DNA from: Nematostella vectensis
Taxonomy: Eukaryota > Cnidaria > Anthozoa > Actiniaria > Edwardsiidae
NCBI RefSeq assembly: GCF_932526225.1
Contig: NC_064035.1
Span: forward strand, 14,926,469 to 14,990,468
Length of the DNA: 64,000 bases
Direction: 5' to 3'
Each line of letters opens with the position of its first letter. The first letter of the stretch is position 1. The notes below the pieces were generated by a model. That model made no database searches. It saw only the letters and a program-made list of their open reading frames with translations, and had not been told where the DNA came from. The position numbers and the translations under genes were made by a program. Below, one piece after another: positions 13,101 through 28,100 of the stretch.

Positions 13101-16100
13101 GGCCTTGTTCTTAGCTTCACATTTGTACGTGCCCGAGTCATTAGGCGTGACAGCCATGATATCAACAATACAACTATCACCTTTGTGATCAATAATGATA
13201 CGATCATCTTCTGTTAAGGGCTTGTTGTCTTTGGTCCAGTGGACCTCAGGCTTGGGTTTACCGGTAACATGCAACTCCAGGGTCATGTCATCATCTTCTA
13301 TCAATGTAAGCTGTGTCGCTTCCTCTTCCGCGAATTCAGGGGCAACAAGTAATTCTTCGATTTGTATTTCCGCCTCGGCGGTTGCTTTTCCAGTATCGTT
13401 GGTTGCCTGACAGATGTAGACGCCTGAGTCGAGTGGCTTAGCGTTACCTATAATTAACGAGAAAAGGTCTCCTTCTTCATCGTCAACGATAAGGAAACGA
13501 CCTTCGTCTGCAACCTTCTGATCGCCTTTGAACCAATCAACGGTTGGCTCAGGTTTCCCACCTACTCGTGCATCCAATCGAATTTCATCACCTTCTAAGA
13601 CGGTCACGTTTTGAGGGGTTTTCTTAAAGAAAGGCTTCTCGGTGGCTTCATTTACAAGGAGCTCAGCTTCAGATGTAGCTACCCCTGATTCATTTTTGGC
13701 AACAACCTTGTACAAAGCCTCATCATCAAGTTCTACATGACGCACTTCAAGAACAACCGAGTCTTTGTCCCTCTCTATTTTGATTCGTTGTGTTTCCTTC
13801 AGGGGCTGGTCACCCTTAAGCCATTCCGTAGTTGGAGCCGGCTCCCCTGTCACGGTGCACTCTAGCCTGGCAGTCTCTTTTTCCATGAGTTCCAATGTTT
13901 CGAGGGGTTTCGTGAACTTTGGAGCAACCCCTTTAGGTTTCGCTTCTAAGATTTAAGTGCACCATGCTTTTAGAATATAACGAGGCATGCAACATGCGAG
14001 AATTTAAAGTTATATGGTCTGAAATACCAGAGAAGATTTTCCAGTAGAATAATGAAATCCGAATCAATACGACCACCAGCTTAATCTGTACTCTGGTTAT
14101 TACGGACACTTAGGGTTTAGAGTTATCAACTCCCAACTGTGCATGCGCACAAAGCTTGGATGTCATATTTAACGAGTTCTAATAAAATTGATGCTCTTAT
14201 CAAATATTAATAATCAGTCATGCCATGCCGATACATGCTTAATTCTTGACATGCTTTTGACTTACTAAATTTTTAAACTAAAGGAAATACGTCATCTTTA
14301 TCTTCTGTTATCACACCGTATCGTACTTGGTCACTTACTTTCAACGTTGACATCAAACTCCTTGCTGGCGGTGCCATGCTCGCTCTTAGCTGTGCACTTA
14401 TAGCGCCCGCTGTCTTCGGGCTTTGCATCTGATAGCACAAGTACACACTCGTCATCCTTAGTGGTGGTCGTCAGGCGGTCTGTCTTTTTTATTGGCTTGT
14501 CGTCTTTGGTCCACTTAATTTCCGGCTTTGGTTTCCCTCTCACGCGAACGCTGAGGTCTAGTTCGTCACCCTCAGTGATATTGATTGGAGCTAATTAAAA
14601 GGGAAAATAATTCAAACGGTAAGAGCATTAACACTATCTTTGAGTTTCCCTTAAGACATTAGCTTTTTTCCTCCTCGCAAAAAGGAATAGCACAACGATA
14701 TAATTTAATACTAACCTGTATCCCCGAAGACCTCAGGTGCCGAAGTCTTTTCTTTCACCGAAAGCTCCACGATACATGTACTCTTCCCAGCCTCACTGGT
14801 TGCAATACACTTGTACGTGTCTGCGTCACTTAAGCGCGTGTCATCGATTATCAACGAATATAGATCCTCTTCGTCAATTATCTCAAAGCGACCCTCGTTA
14901 TCAATCTTCGTTCTGTTCTTGAACCATTCCACCTTTGGAGTTGGCTTTCCATCAATTCTTACATCGAACCGGACTTCATCGCCTTCGAGAACCTGCAGGG
15001 GCTGCATCTTCTGCTTGAACTCAGGCTTCCTCAAAGTCTCCTTCACGAGAACCTCTGTAGTAATGGTGGCCTGGCCCACTTCGTTGGTCGCAACGCACTT
15101 GTACTCGCCCTCATCGTCTCGCTCAGAGGGCATGATCTTCAGAGTACACCGTTCTCCGCCGAATGTGGTCTTGATGCGATGGTCGTCTTGTACTTTCTCG
15201 CCATCTACCATCCACTCGACAGTTGGCGTTGGTTTGCCTTTGACGCGGGCGTCAAGACTGATGCGCTCTCCCTCGCGGACAGTTACAGGTTGAAGTTTCT
15301 TTGTGAACTCTGGTATGGTCCCCTTGTCTATAACAAAAACAATGACAATTTTAGTACAATTTAAACGCGGTTGGCGTCCTGCCATGGGGACACATTTTGG
15401 AATTACCTGGAGATGCTTCAAATCCCCAAAATAAATATGAAGCTTTTTTTACCAACTCTCCATTTATCATGATGGGTTTTCTTTGTGAATCTTCACACAG
15501 TTAGCGTTATACCCTTATCCACTAAACATGACGACACCCAAAACGAGAGAAAATCGCTCAACAGCATAATCGCTTTGACTAAATTCTCTCCTCAGCTTAT
15601 TGAAAAATAATGTTCGGCTTCAATAATGCGAGGCACGGGGCCACGTTGTTACTCACCTTTGATATTAACTTCATAGGTCCTGGTGTCCTTGCCAGCGGGG
15701 CTTTCAGCTACGACAGTGTACTTGCCTGAATCATCAGGCTTTCCCCCTTTGATCTTGAGTGAGTGTTCGTCATCCTTGGCCTTGACCTCAAGGCGCCTCG
15801 TGCTCTTTACAGGCTTGTCATCCTTGAACCACTCAACCTTCGGTGTCGGTTTTCCAGTGACGGTCAAGTCAAGAGACACGTCGTCTCCAGTGTTAACGTC
15901 GAATGTGGACTTTTCCGGCTCTTTTTGAAATTCGGGAGCGATCTCTTTTGGTTTGACAGTGAGTACAGCTTCGCATGTTATCTCGTCGACATCATTGGCA
16001 GCGATACAAGTGTATTTACCAGTATCTCCCAATTTAGTATTCTCAATCACCAGTGTGAAGATTTCTTCCTTGACGGCGTCAATGTGTACAAAGCGTCCTT

Positions 16101-19100
16101 CGTCAGGGATAAGTTCTTCGCCTCTGTACCAATCGATCGATGGTTCTGGCACACCATCAACGTGTACATCGAATCGCGCCTCCTCACCCTCCATTACTTC
16201 GATGTTTTTCATAGTTTCAATGAACACTGGCGCTTTCGTTTCTGGTGAAGCTGCCTCCTCTTCCGGGACCTCTGGAATGGTTTCTACCAAGGGCTCTAAG
16301 ATTGGAGTGGCCGCATCGGCTTGAGCTGGAGCTTCTAAAGATCAAATGAAGAACAAAAATAAATATGTTTACCTTGCTTTGAGAAGCATGGTCATTTAGA
16401 GCATTGGTATCCAGTCATTTGTCCACAACCCGATTCGTCCAGAAGTTGAGTCAACTCGTCCACAAGTAGAGTCAACTCGTCCACAAAATTAGAGTCAATT
16501 CGTTTAGTTTAAACCTAGTAGGGAACAATAATTATCTTTCAATATGATCTGTTCTAATCTGAAGTTGAAATTTCACTTCGACGATCTGTGCTAATGATCG
16601 ATATCAGATCCAGGACCATTAACAAAATACGGTCAAAACAAAGGAGAGATAACTTCCGAACCGAGGTCAGAATTTATCTATCAGGATTTATACGTTAAAA
16701 AAACACTCTACTAGATTGGGCCACAGAGGCTTTCCAAAGGGTATCAAAATATCTCATGGTAAACAGGGCTAATGCAAGACTGTTGTACATACCCTGCTCA
16801 GGCTTGCTGGTCACAAGCAGTTTTCCTTTACTACTGTCCTTGCCAGCCTCATTCATAGCCACCACGCTATACACGGCGTCATCTTCCGGGGCGCAACCCT
16901 CAATCACCAGGGAGAACAGTTCCTTATCCTTGTCGTCCACATCGTCAATGATAATAAACTTGCCAGAATCGTCTAATAGTTCGTCATTCTTGAACCATTC
17001 AACAACTGGCTCAGGTTTTCCAGCCACGCGAATATCAAAACGCACTACGTCACCTGAATAAAGATAAATACACAAATTAAAACACAGCCAGGCTAGCCAA
17101 TAAATAATGATTAGGTAGTTAAGAAGATGGGATGTTTACAAGTGTTGACCACCCATTCAATTGGACTAGAAATTAAAAAAATGAGTAAGCCATAGAGAAA
17201 TAAATGGAGCTGTCCCAAAATTTTAGAAACCCTTCCCGAACATGGATAAAAGAAAATGCAAAATAGAGAAAAACATTTAGAGCCCAAAATATAGCATATC
17301 CCTAGTACGATTTGTTAAAATAGAAAATGTTACGGTACCTTCGTTTGCCTCAGTGTCCTTGAGCCCCTCCTTGATAACAGGAAGTGAGATGCCTTCTTCA
17401 ACAATCAGCTCGGTCTTGACGTCTACACTTCCAGCAATGTTGGTTACCACACACTTGTATTCTGCCTCGTCGTCTAGCTCAGCCGACTGGATGATCAGTG
17501 TGTGTTGGTCGCCATCGGTGTCGTACATGATGCGCTCATCCTCTTCTAGCAGGTAGTCGTCTTTGTACCAGAGAACCTGAGCATCGGGACCACCGGAAAT
17601 CACACACTCAAGTCGGACCGAGTCGCCTTCTAGAACATCGATCTCATCATTCAAAGGCTTTATGATGATTGGTGCTGAAACAAACAAAGCTAAGGCTTGC
17701 ACTAGTGCTCGAAAAAGGTGGCAAAAACGATCGCACCTGTTGCAAACGTGTTGGAGATGATGTAACACTGCAACATTTCTTTTGTAATCTTTTACATACC
17801 TGGTACCGCAGCGTCCACTACCTCTTCGACAGGGGTGACTTCAGCAGCTTCTTTTACTAAAGTAAAAAAAAAGTGGACGATAAAAATATAATTTCAAGAA
17901 ATGGATCGTCAAAAAAGAATAAATTACTCACCTTCAACGATGACCTCTGCATCTGTCACAGCCTCACCAGCGACATTTTCAGCCACAACCTTATAATACA
18001 TTGCCTCATCTTCAAGGGTAACGGGAGAAATCGTCATGGTGTGCTTGTTTCCGTCTTTGGTAAAGGTGTGCCTCTCATCTGGCACTAGCTCTTTGTTGTC
18101 CTTGAACCACTTAATGTGTATAGGGCTGGTTCCATCTGTCTCAACCAACATATCAACTGTGGACCCCTCCTCAAGCTCTTGGTCCTTCAGCGGAGTGACA
18201 AACCTCGGTGGCTCAGCCCTAAAAAGAAATAGTCTAAATCAAACAATGCAAATAATAATAATAATAATGGACATAAAATGAGAAAATACTTACTCTGATT
18301 CCACAGCTTCCAACTCTGAAACGAAAACAAAATAGTCGTTATGTCACATAAAATACAATATTCTTAATAGATAAAACAAGCAAAGGAAATACCAGAGGAT
18401 GCGGAACTTTCTATCGTCTATTACGCTGTCTCATCAACTCGAGGGTTTTTTTAGTTGACCATCTTCCACATCGACACCCTTACCTTCCACTATAACTTCT
18501 GCAGAAGTGCTGGTATCGCCCATTTTGTTTCTGACCGTGCAGGTGTAAAGTCCCTCATCATCTACATCAGATTTGCTAATAGCGAGAGTGCTACTCGTCT
18601 CGTCCGTCTTGATGGTGACCCTATTGTCGGCAACCACACGATGGGCGTCCTTTGTCCATGTAACGCTCGTTTCACCTTCGCTGACAAACTCCGCGACTAG
18701 CGTTACGGGCGTAGTCTCTTCTACTTCCGCATCGACTAACTCTTTGGTGATCCGAGGTCCAGCTGGTTCAGTAGGTTCTTCTATTCAAGGAGGAAAAAAT
18801 CTTTTTAAAAGAATCAGTGACACTTTCGAATGAAATAACTTTAGTAATTCAGATATGCAAAAGTGTGTATCAAAATTTAATTATTATTATCATTATAAGT
18901 ACTTACCCTGCTTAGGCCTGCTATGCACAAGCAGTTTTCTTTTACTAGTGTCCTTGCCAGCCTCATTCATAGCCACCACGCTATACACAGCGTCATCGTC
19001 CGCGGCGCAACCCTCAATCACCAGGGAGAATAGTTCCTTATCCTTGTCGTCCACATCGTCAATGATAATGAATTTACCAGAATCTTCCACGAGCTCGTCA

Positions 19101-22100
19101 TTCTTGAACCATTCAACCACTGGCTCAGGTTTTCCAGCCACGCGAATATCAAAACGCACTATTTCACCTAAACAAAAACATATACAAAAGTTATAATACA
19201 GTTATACAAGCCTTGCACGACTAATAGATAATTAGCAACACTTTAAACTATAATAACGCTATGTAACCTTCATTGGCCTCAGTGTCCTTGAGCCCCTCCT
19301 TGATAACAGGAAGTGAGATGCCTTCTTCAACAATCAGCTCGGTCTTGACGTCTACACTTCCAGCAATGTTGGTTACCACACACTTGTATTCTGCCTCGTC
19401 GTCTAGCTCAGCCGACTGGATGATCAGTGTATGTTGGTCGCCATCGGTCTCGTAACTGACGCGCTCATCCTCTTCTAGCAGGTAGTCGTCTTTGTACCAG
19501 AAAACATGAGCATCGGGCCCACCGGAAATCACACACTCAAGTCGGACCGAGTCGCCTTCTAGAACATCGATCTCATCGTTCAAGGGTTTTTTAATGAAAG
19601 GGGCTTCTGAAATAAAATATATAAGTTATAAATTTTAAAAAACTTTTTTTGTTTGCAGAGACACTTAACCCACCCCACCGTACCTTCAGCTGGAGTAACC
19701 GACACGGGCATTATAACCTCCTTAGGGACAGGAGCCTCATCTTCCATCGGAACAGTAACTTCTACAGGCTTGAAGCTGATAGGGGCAACTGACTCTTCTT
19801 CTACGAGCGGCTTTTGCACAGCACTGGAAGGTTCGGGCTTCTTGGCCTCCTTTTCAGGCTTTATGAAGGGAGCTTCATCTCCTATAGGCACAGAGATCTC
19901 AACTGGTTTGAATGCCACAGGAGTAAATTCTGCTTCCGTCACTGTCGGCTTTTTGTCTTCACCAGGTGCAGTGATTGACATATCCACGGCTCCAAAAGGT
20001 TTTCTTCCAGCAATAGAGGCCTCTGACGTTAATCGTTCTCGCTCTTTGTCCTTCAGCCCCTTTATATCCACTTCCACAGGGCCGAACTTTGGCTTTTGTA
20101 CAGGAATTGTGATCTCTGTTTTGCCAGGGGTGGGCGTTACCCTGAAATTACAAAAATTTGGAAATGACTCCTCAAATTCATGACTATTCTGCTGATATCT
20201 TATAACACCCGACCAATTCCTTACAAGTTATCGATCTATTTAATCTTTTTAATCTCTAACGTCATAATACCTACTCAATTTACTACAAAAGAAACATTTT
20301 ACTCACTTTGGAATGATGCCTTCATCTTCGGCCTCTGATACTAAAAAACAAGAGGAAGTTTTACTCTAATGGAAATACGAGGCAAGTAAAGAACAAACAA
20401 ACACATACCTGTCATGACTACGAGTTCTGCTTCGGAGACGGCTTTCCCAAATGGATTGCTGAGAACGATTTTGTAAGAGCCCTCATCGTCTGGAACAGTT
20501 TTAGTGATGACAAGGGTGCTGCTATCAGATTCGCGTATGATATGAACGCGATCATCTTCCCTAACGGGTTTATTCTCCTTAAACCATTGAACTTCTGGAA
20601 TAGGTTTACCGGTAAATTTCACATTCATAGTGAAAGAGCTGTCCTCGACAATCTCATCGCTCTTCAGTGGCTCGACATACTTGGGAGCCTCACCCTCAGG
20701 CATTAGCGCTGCAGGTACAGAAAAAATAACGCATTTGTACACATTTAAACGGTTTTCATTGACCTTGAATTATTCCCAGGACAGTAAATAAAATAAATAC
20801 TAGTAATACCTTCCTAGTTCTTCAAAAGTTTGAAGGAAAATGCTTAACTTCTCTTATATTCATCAATTTGCATTAACTGTTTTCAACACCATGTATCCAT
20901 TTTTCAGTCAGATAATTATTTAAATTTGAAGGAAAATGGTAATTACCCAGAGTAATAATCGCGGAACTATCCATCTCACCTGAGATATCGACATTGATGT
21001 TTCTCGTTGTTGTACCAGACTTGTTTGTAGCCTTGCACGTGTACTTTGCGGTGTCGTCGGGAGAAGCACCCACGATTGTCAGCGAGTGGATGTCATCTCT
21101 GTAATCCACGCGAATCTTTTGACTCGGTTTCACTGGTTTGTCATCTTTGAACCATTGGATTTCAGGCTTAGGTTCCCCAGTTATTTTAACCTAGATGAAA
21201 CAAAAACGATGTTTAACAAACGAGATTGATTTGAAAAGCATTGGATTTTCTTCAACATTAAAAAGGTTGAAGGACAACTAGTCTCAAAAAGATCCCAACC
21301 TCAAGTGTAAGATCCCCTCCATCAGAGATTTCTAGGGGTCCCTCGCCGACATGCGGACTGAACTCAGGTGGCGTTCCAACGTCGGTTATAGGCTTTTTCT
21401 TCTCAATCACGGTTAACTTCGAAACAGTCATATCCTCCCCGGCATCATTGGATATGATGCATTTGTAGTTTCCTTTGTCGATCGGTTTGACATCTTCAAT
21501 GATCAGTGTTGACGTGTCTTCTTCGGTGTTGATGAGGAACCGGCCAGTGTCGGAGACCAACGTGTCCTCGTGATACCAATCAACATCAGGTGTTGGTGAT
21601 CCTTCGTACTTCACTCTGAACCAAACCGACTCGCCGGTGATGATTTCAGTGTCGTGTGTTGTCTCGATAAACTTTGGTTTTACAAGCGCCTCATTGACAA
21701 GCAGCTCTGCTACTGTTGCGGCCTTTCCGAAATCGTTCATTGCAAGGCACTTGTATTCGCCCTCGTCATCAAGGCAAGAAACTGCAAACGTTTACAAATA
21801 TGCGTTAAGTCGTTTGAGATTTATTCGAGATCTAAAAAAGTGCTTTTAAATAACATTCTAGAGATAAACAATATAAAAATAAAATAGTTTCTAAATGTCA
21901 AGTTGATTTTTAAGCAAACATGTTCTCGTGCTTGAGGTTTTACCAGAGGCTTACATTATGTGCAAAGTAATTACCTGTGATATTAAGCACACACGTCTCT
22001 CCATCAAAGACTGTGGTAATCCTGTCATCCTCTTTGACAACATCCCCGCCTTTTAGCCATGTTATCTGCGGCTCTGGTGTCCCCGTGACACTGCATTCCA

Positions 22101-25100
22101 GTCGCACAGGTTGAGTCTCGAATACCTCTAAAACTTTTAAGGGCTTGATAAACTCGGGAGCGGCGCCCTCTGGATTTTCGACTGCAATAAAATTTGTTAT
22201 TCGAAATAAGCACACAAAGACTGTTAATCTCTTCTACCTTCAGGGTAATCACAATTGACTGACCACAATGTAAAGAGCAATTGTTACCTATCGTGATGTC
22301 AAACATCTGGGTAAATGTTCCTGAATCATTCTTCGTCACACATTTGTAAGTGCCAGCATCGCTAGGGGAAGCAGACGTGATGGTCAGCTCGTAGTCATCA
22401 ACGGTAGTTTTGATAACATATGGCTTTCTGTTGGAGAGTTTTCTGTCATCTTTGTACCACTCCACTTCCGTCCGAGGAGTACCACTGACAGCTACTTTCA
22501 TGGTTATGTCTGAGCCTTCAACAGTACGGACAGGCGTCTTATCCAGCTCCGATATTTTCGTCAAAACCTGAACATAAAAACGTTTAAACAATCAACATTT
22601 TCAGGCTGTAAGAAGGCATAATAAGTGAAATTTATATTGATGGTTAGGCCAAACGAGAAAAAGAAATTAAGAGTTCTACATTACCTGTAGAGTGGCTGTG
22701 CTTGTTGCCTTTCCCGCCTCGTTCACGGCGACACACTCATATTCACCAGCGTCCTCAGGAATAACATCTTCAATGACAAGGGAGTAAAGCTCCTTGTCCT
22801 GGTCATCTACATCATCGATAATCATGAACCGACCGAGATCCTGCAGCTGCCGGCCATCCTTGAACCATTCCACAAGTGGTTGAGGACTGCCGCGGACACG
22901 GACATCGAACCGGGCAACATTCTCCTCCTTGATCTCAAGCGACTTTAAAGGTTGGATTATGACGGGCATGAGAACCGCTTCTTCGACAATCAACTCGGTC
23001 GTCATGGAAACCACACCACGGTCTGTAGCAATGTCACATCTAAAAATTGTTAATAGTTCAACAGTTGAGGCGAAAAAAAGATATTAGGACAGCTAGAAAT
23101 ACGATAAAATTGACAAATATCATAATTGATATTGAATGATAATCGAATATAGCTGCAAAAAGATAAGTAACACACTGTAAGGCTATAACCAGAAATTTTG
23201 ACATCTATCGTCTTGTTCCAATAGATCAGTAAAAATATATATCTAGTAAATGTACCTCCACAATTAAGTATCAAAACAAGCAATAATTGATCAACAAATA
23301 TTTTTTAGTCATACCTGTATTCTGCTTCGTCGTCAATAACAATATCGTGTATTCTCAACGAACAGAGTCCATTATCAAACGCTGTCTCAAACCGTGGACT
23401 ATCTCCCAAAGGAACATCATCTTTGTACCACGTGATTCTCGCGTCCTCCGCGCCTGAAGACTGACACTCAATAGTCACAGACGAGCCTTCCACTACTTCG
23501 ATCTCTTTAGAGTATTCCTGGATCTGCGGGCCCGTGTCAACCCCTATATGGGCAGTGGATAAATGAAATTAAATGAATTTATGAATTCAGGACACAACCC
23601 TCATAAACACACCTTCAGCTAGAAACTCGTTTCTTTTCTAAGCGGATAGTTAAAAAAGGCTCAGGTATACACCCAATTTCCTTGAAGACTAAAGATTCAC
23701 AATAATATATGTGGACAACAAATTAAAAAGGAACCAGTAACAAACATGTAAAAGGCTGTGTCGCGCTGCATTAAGAAAATTAAGACTAATTTATAATAAT
23801 ATGCAAATCCCCTGGACAACTACCGATAACTATCACTACCACGGAACCTTAAGTACAGGCCGGCGTCAAAATCCAATACAAGGATGATAAGAAAAAAAAA
23901 TTTAACTAATAAGTATATTCAACCTTGACACCAGTGACAGTGCTGAATAACGTATGCGCATGCGCGTGTTCTGGCGAAAACAAACAAAATATCAGTGTTG
24001 AATCGTTCGAGAAAAGGCACGAAAGGCTGACTTCGGTGGCTGTTTTGACTTACTGTACAGCATTAAAATTATACTGTACAAAAGATGACAGATTTGTGTG
24101 ATAATGAGGGAATCATAAAGAAAATTATAGCCTTATGTTTGGTCTAGTTTTCTTAGCATTCGCCAAAATGTGACAGTTCGCCGGTAAAACGCCGCCATTT
24201 CAAAACAAAAAGGCTGGTTTAACCGCGCGGTACTGGAATTAGTCTTGCGTTTTTCAGCACTGTCGACACCAGTAACTAAAGTAACTACCTTCCATATTGA
24301 CTTGGAATGTCCGTGTGACAGTTCCACCTTTGTTTGTAGCGGTACATTTATAGGTTCCCTGATCCGAGGGAGACGGACTCTTTACAATAAGCGTGAGACG
24401 GTCGTCTACCCTCTCAAACGTATACTGGCTACTTCTAAAATCTATATCTTCATCATCCTTAGTCCATTTAAAATTTGGCTCAGGTTTTCCAGCAACACGT
24501 ACAGAAAGACGAACATCACCACTATCGGTAAGTTCAAATGGTGCTATACTTGTATCTTCAACAAAATGCGGAGCTACCGTATCATCGACCTCAATTAACT
24601 TTTTCGCCTTTCTGCGCTCGCCCTCGATGGTCACATCAAACGACTTTGTGCTGGTTCCGACATCACTGGAAACTTGGCATTTGTACACTCCCGAGTCGTG
24701 GGCACCAACATCTTTTATTCTCAGTACGACAATTCCATCATCCTGCTCTGAAATGATAACTCGATCATCTTCTTTCAAGTCTTTGTCATCTTTTGTCCAC
24801 TCAACTTCTGGGAAAGGTTTTCCAGTAACTTTAACGGTCAGCCTTAGTTCCCCCTCATCAGTGATCTTAAATTCTTCAACGGTGCTATCTGACACAAACT
24901 TCGGCCGTTCCTCACCCTTCCGTGGCTTTCTCTTTTCAGACTCTTTTGGTGCAGGTCCTTCGCTTTCAATATCAACACTAAAAGTTCTAGTAGACTTGCC
25001 AACATCACTAGTCAAAGTGCATCTATAGGAGCCGGAGTCATCGGGTGAAGCTTCCCGAATGGTCAGAATGTATCTGTCTTCTTGATGATCTAGCTCTACA

Positions 25101-28100
25101 TTTGGGAGCTTATCCACTGGCTTGCCATCTTTCGTCCACGTCACTTCAGGTTCTGGTTTTCCTGTAACTTTCACAGTGAGCCGCACATCGCCTTCATCTG
25201 TACTTTGGAATGGAACAAAAGAACCATCTTCAATAAATTTGGGTTTAACAGCGTCCTTGGGTATTGTCTTCCTTGTGTCGTCCACAGACACATCAAACGT
25301 CCGTCTTCCTAACCCTGCTTCATTGGACACCTCGACTGTGTAAGTTCCTTCGTCTTTTTTTGTTGGTTCTTTGATAACCAGTGAATATGTGTCATCTTCC
25401 TCAGTGATTGTTATATGCTCATCCGGCGAAACTGGGACATCATCTTTCAGCCATTCTACTGACGGCTGTGGCTTGCCTGTCACCTGAACAGTCAATTTGA
25501 TGTCACCTTCCTCGGTTACCTCGAAAGGTTTGATTTCATCAGACTCAAGGAATGTAGGTTCCTCTTTTAGCATTGCATCCACCTCTTCAATTTGCCTTGG
25601 TTTGTCAACTTTGGTCTCTACAGGTTTAACTTTAGCAGGCATAACCTGCTCTTCTGGAACAGGTTCTTTTACATGCTTAATTCTTTTCTCAAGGTGTTCT
25701 GTCTCATCGACCTCAATTAACTTCTTCGCCTTTCTGCGCTCGCCCTCGATGGTCACATCAAACGACTTTGTGCTGGTTCCGACATCACTGGAAACTTGGC
25801 ATTTGTACACTCCCGAGTCGTGGGCACCAACATCTTTTATTCTCAGTACGACAATTCCATCATCCTGCTCTGAAATGATAACTCGATCATCTTCTTTCAA
25901 GTCTTTGTCATCTTTTGTCCACTCAACTTCTGGAAAAGGTTTTCCAGTAACTTTAACGGTCAGCCTTAGTTCCCCCTCATCAGTGATCTTAAATTCTTCA
26001 ACGGTGCTATCTGACACAAACTTCGGCCGTTCCTCACCCTTCCGTGGCTTTCTCTTTTCAGACTCTTTTGGTGCAGGTCCTTCGCTTTCAATATCAACAC
26101 TAAAAGTTCTAGTAGACTTGCCAACATCACTAGTCAAAGTGCATCTATAGGAGCCGGAGTCATCGGGTGAAGCTTCCCGAATGGTCAGAATGTATCTGTC
26201 TTCTTGATGATCTAGCTCTACATTTGGGAGCTTATCCACTGGCTTGCCATCTTTCGTCCACGTCACTTCAGGTTCTGGTTTTCCTGTAACTTTCACAGTG
26301 AGCCGCACATCGCCTTCATCTGTACTTTGGAATGGAACAAAAGAACCATCTTCAATAAATTTGGGTTTAACAGCGTCCTTGGGTATTGTCTTCCTTGTGT
26401 CGTCCACAGACACATCAAACGTCCGTCTTCCTAACCCTGCTTCATTGGACACCTCGACTGTGTAAGTTCCTTCGTCTTTTTTTGTTGGTTCTTTGATAAC
26501 CAGTGAATATGTGTCATCTTCCTCAGTGATTGTTATATGCTCATCCGGCGAAACTGGGACATCATCTTTCAGCCATTCTACTGACGGCTGTGGCTTGCCT
26601 GTCACCTGAACAGTCAATTTGATGTCACCTTCCTCGGTTACCTCGAAAGGTTTGATTTCATCAGACTCAAGGAATGTAGGTTCCTCTTTTAGCATTGCAT
26701 CCACCTCTTCAATTTGCCTTGGTTTGTCAACTTTGGTCTCTACAGGTTTAACTTTAGCAGGCATAACCTGCTCTTCTGGAACAGGTTCTTTTACATGCTT
26801 AATTCTTTTCTCAAGGTGTTCTGTCTCATCGACCTCAATTAACTTCTTCGCCTTTCTGCGCTCGCCCTCGATGGTCACATCAAACGACTTTGTGCTGGTT
26901 CCGACATCACTGGAAACTTGGCATTTGTACACTCCCGAGTCGTGGGCACCAACATCTTTTATTCTCAGTACGACAATTCCATCATCCTGCTCTGAAATGA
27001 TAACTCGATCATCTTCTTTCAAGTCTTTGTCATCTTTTGTCCACTCAACTTCTGGAAAAGGTTTTCCAGTAACTTTAACGGTCAGCCTTAGTTCCCCCTC
27101 ATCAGTGATCTTAAATTCTTCAACGGTGCTATCTGACACAAACTTCGGCCGTTCCTCACCCTTCCGTGGCTTTCTCTTTTCAGACTCTTTTGGTGCAGGT
27201 CCTTCGCTTTCAATATCAACACTAAAAGTTCTAGTAGACTTGCCAACATCACTAGTCAAAGTGCATCTATAGGAGCCGGAGTCATCGGGTGAAGCTTCCC
27301 GAATGGTCAGAATGTATCTGTCTTCTTGATGATCTAGCTCTACATTTGGGAGCTTATCCACTGGCTTGCCATCTTTCGTCCACGTCACTTCAGGTTCTGG
27401 TTTTCCTGTAACTTTCACAGTGAGCCGCACATCGCCTTCATCTGTACTTTGGAATGGAACAAAAGAACCATCTTCAATAAATTTGGGTTTAACAGCGTCC
27501 TTGGGTATTGTCTTCCTTGTGTCGTCCACAGACACATCAAACGTCCGTCTTCCTAACCCTGCTTCATTGGACACCTCGACTGTGTAAGTTCCTTCGTCTT
27601 TTTTTGTTGGTTCTTTGATAACCAGTGAATATGTGTCATCTTCCTCAGTGATTGTTATATGCTCATCCGGCGAAACTGGGACATCATCTTTCAGCCATTC
27701 TACTGACGGCTGTGGCTTGCCTGTCACCTGAACAGTCAATTTGATGTCACCTTCCTCGGTTACCTCGAAAGGTTTGATTTCATCAGACTCAAGGAATGTA
27801 GGTTCCTCTTTTAGCATTGCATCCACCTCTTCAATTTGCCTTGGTTTGTCAACTTTGGTCTCTACAGGTTTAACTTTAGCAGGCATAACCTGCTCTTCTG
27901 GAACAGGTTCTTTTACATGCTTAATTCTTTTCTCAAGGTGTTCTGTCTCATCGACCTCAATTAACTTCTTCGCCTTTCTGCGCTCGCCCTCGATGGTCAC
28001 ATCAAACGACTTTGTGCTGGTTCCGACATCACTGGAAACTTGGCATTTGTACACTCCCGAGTCGTGGGCACCAACATCTTTTATTCTCAGTACGACAATT

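Noticed and set aside
23600-23640. Possible tiny exon in intron 23544-24288 (donor-like GAAG|GTGTGT)
   Set aside because: The better acceptor gives an in-frame stop; the alternative would leave a 6-bp exon. Direct joining of 24289 to 23543 already keeps phase.
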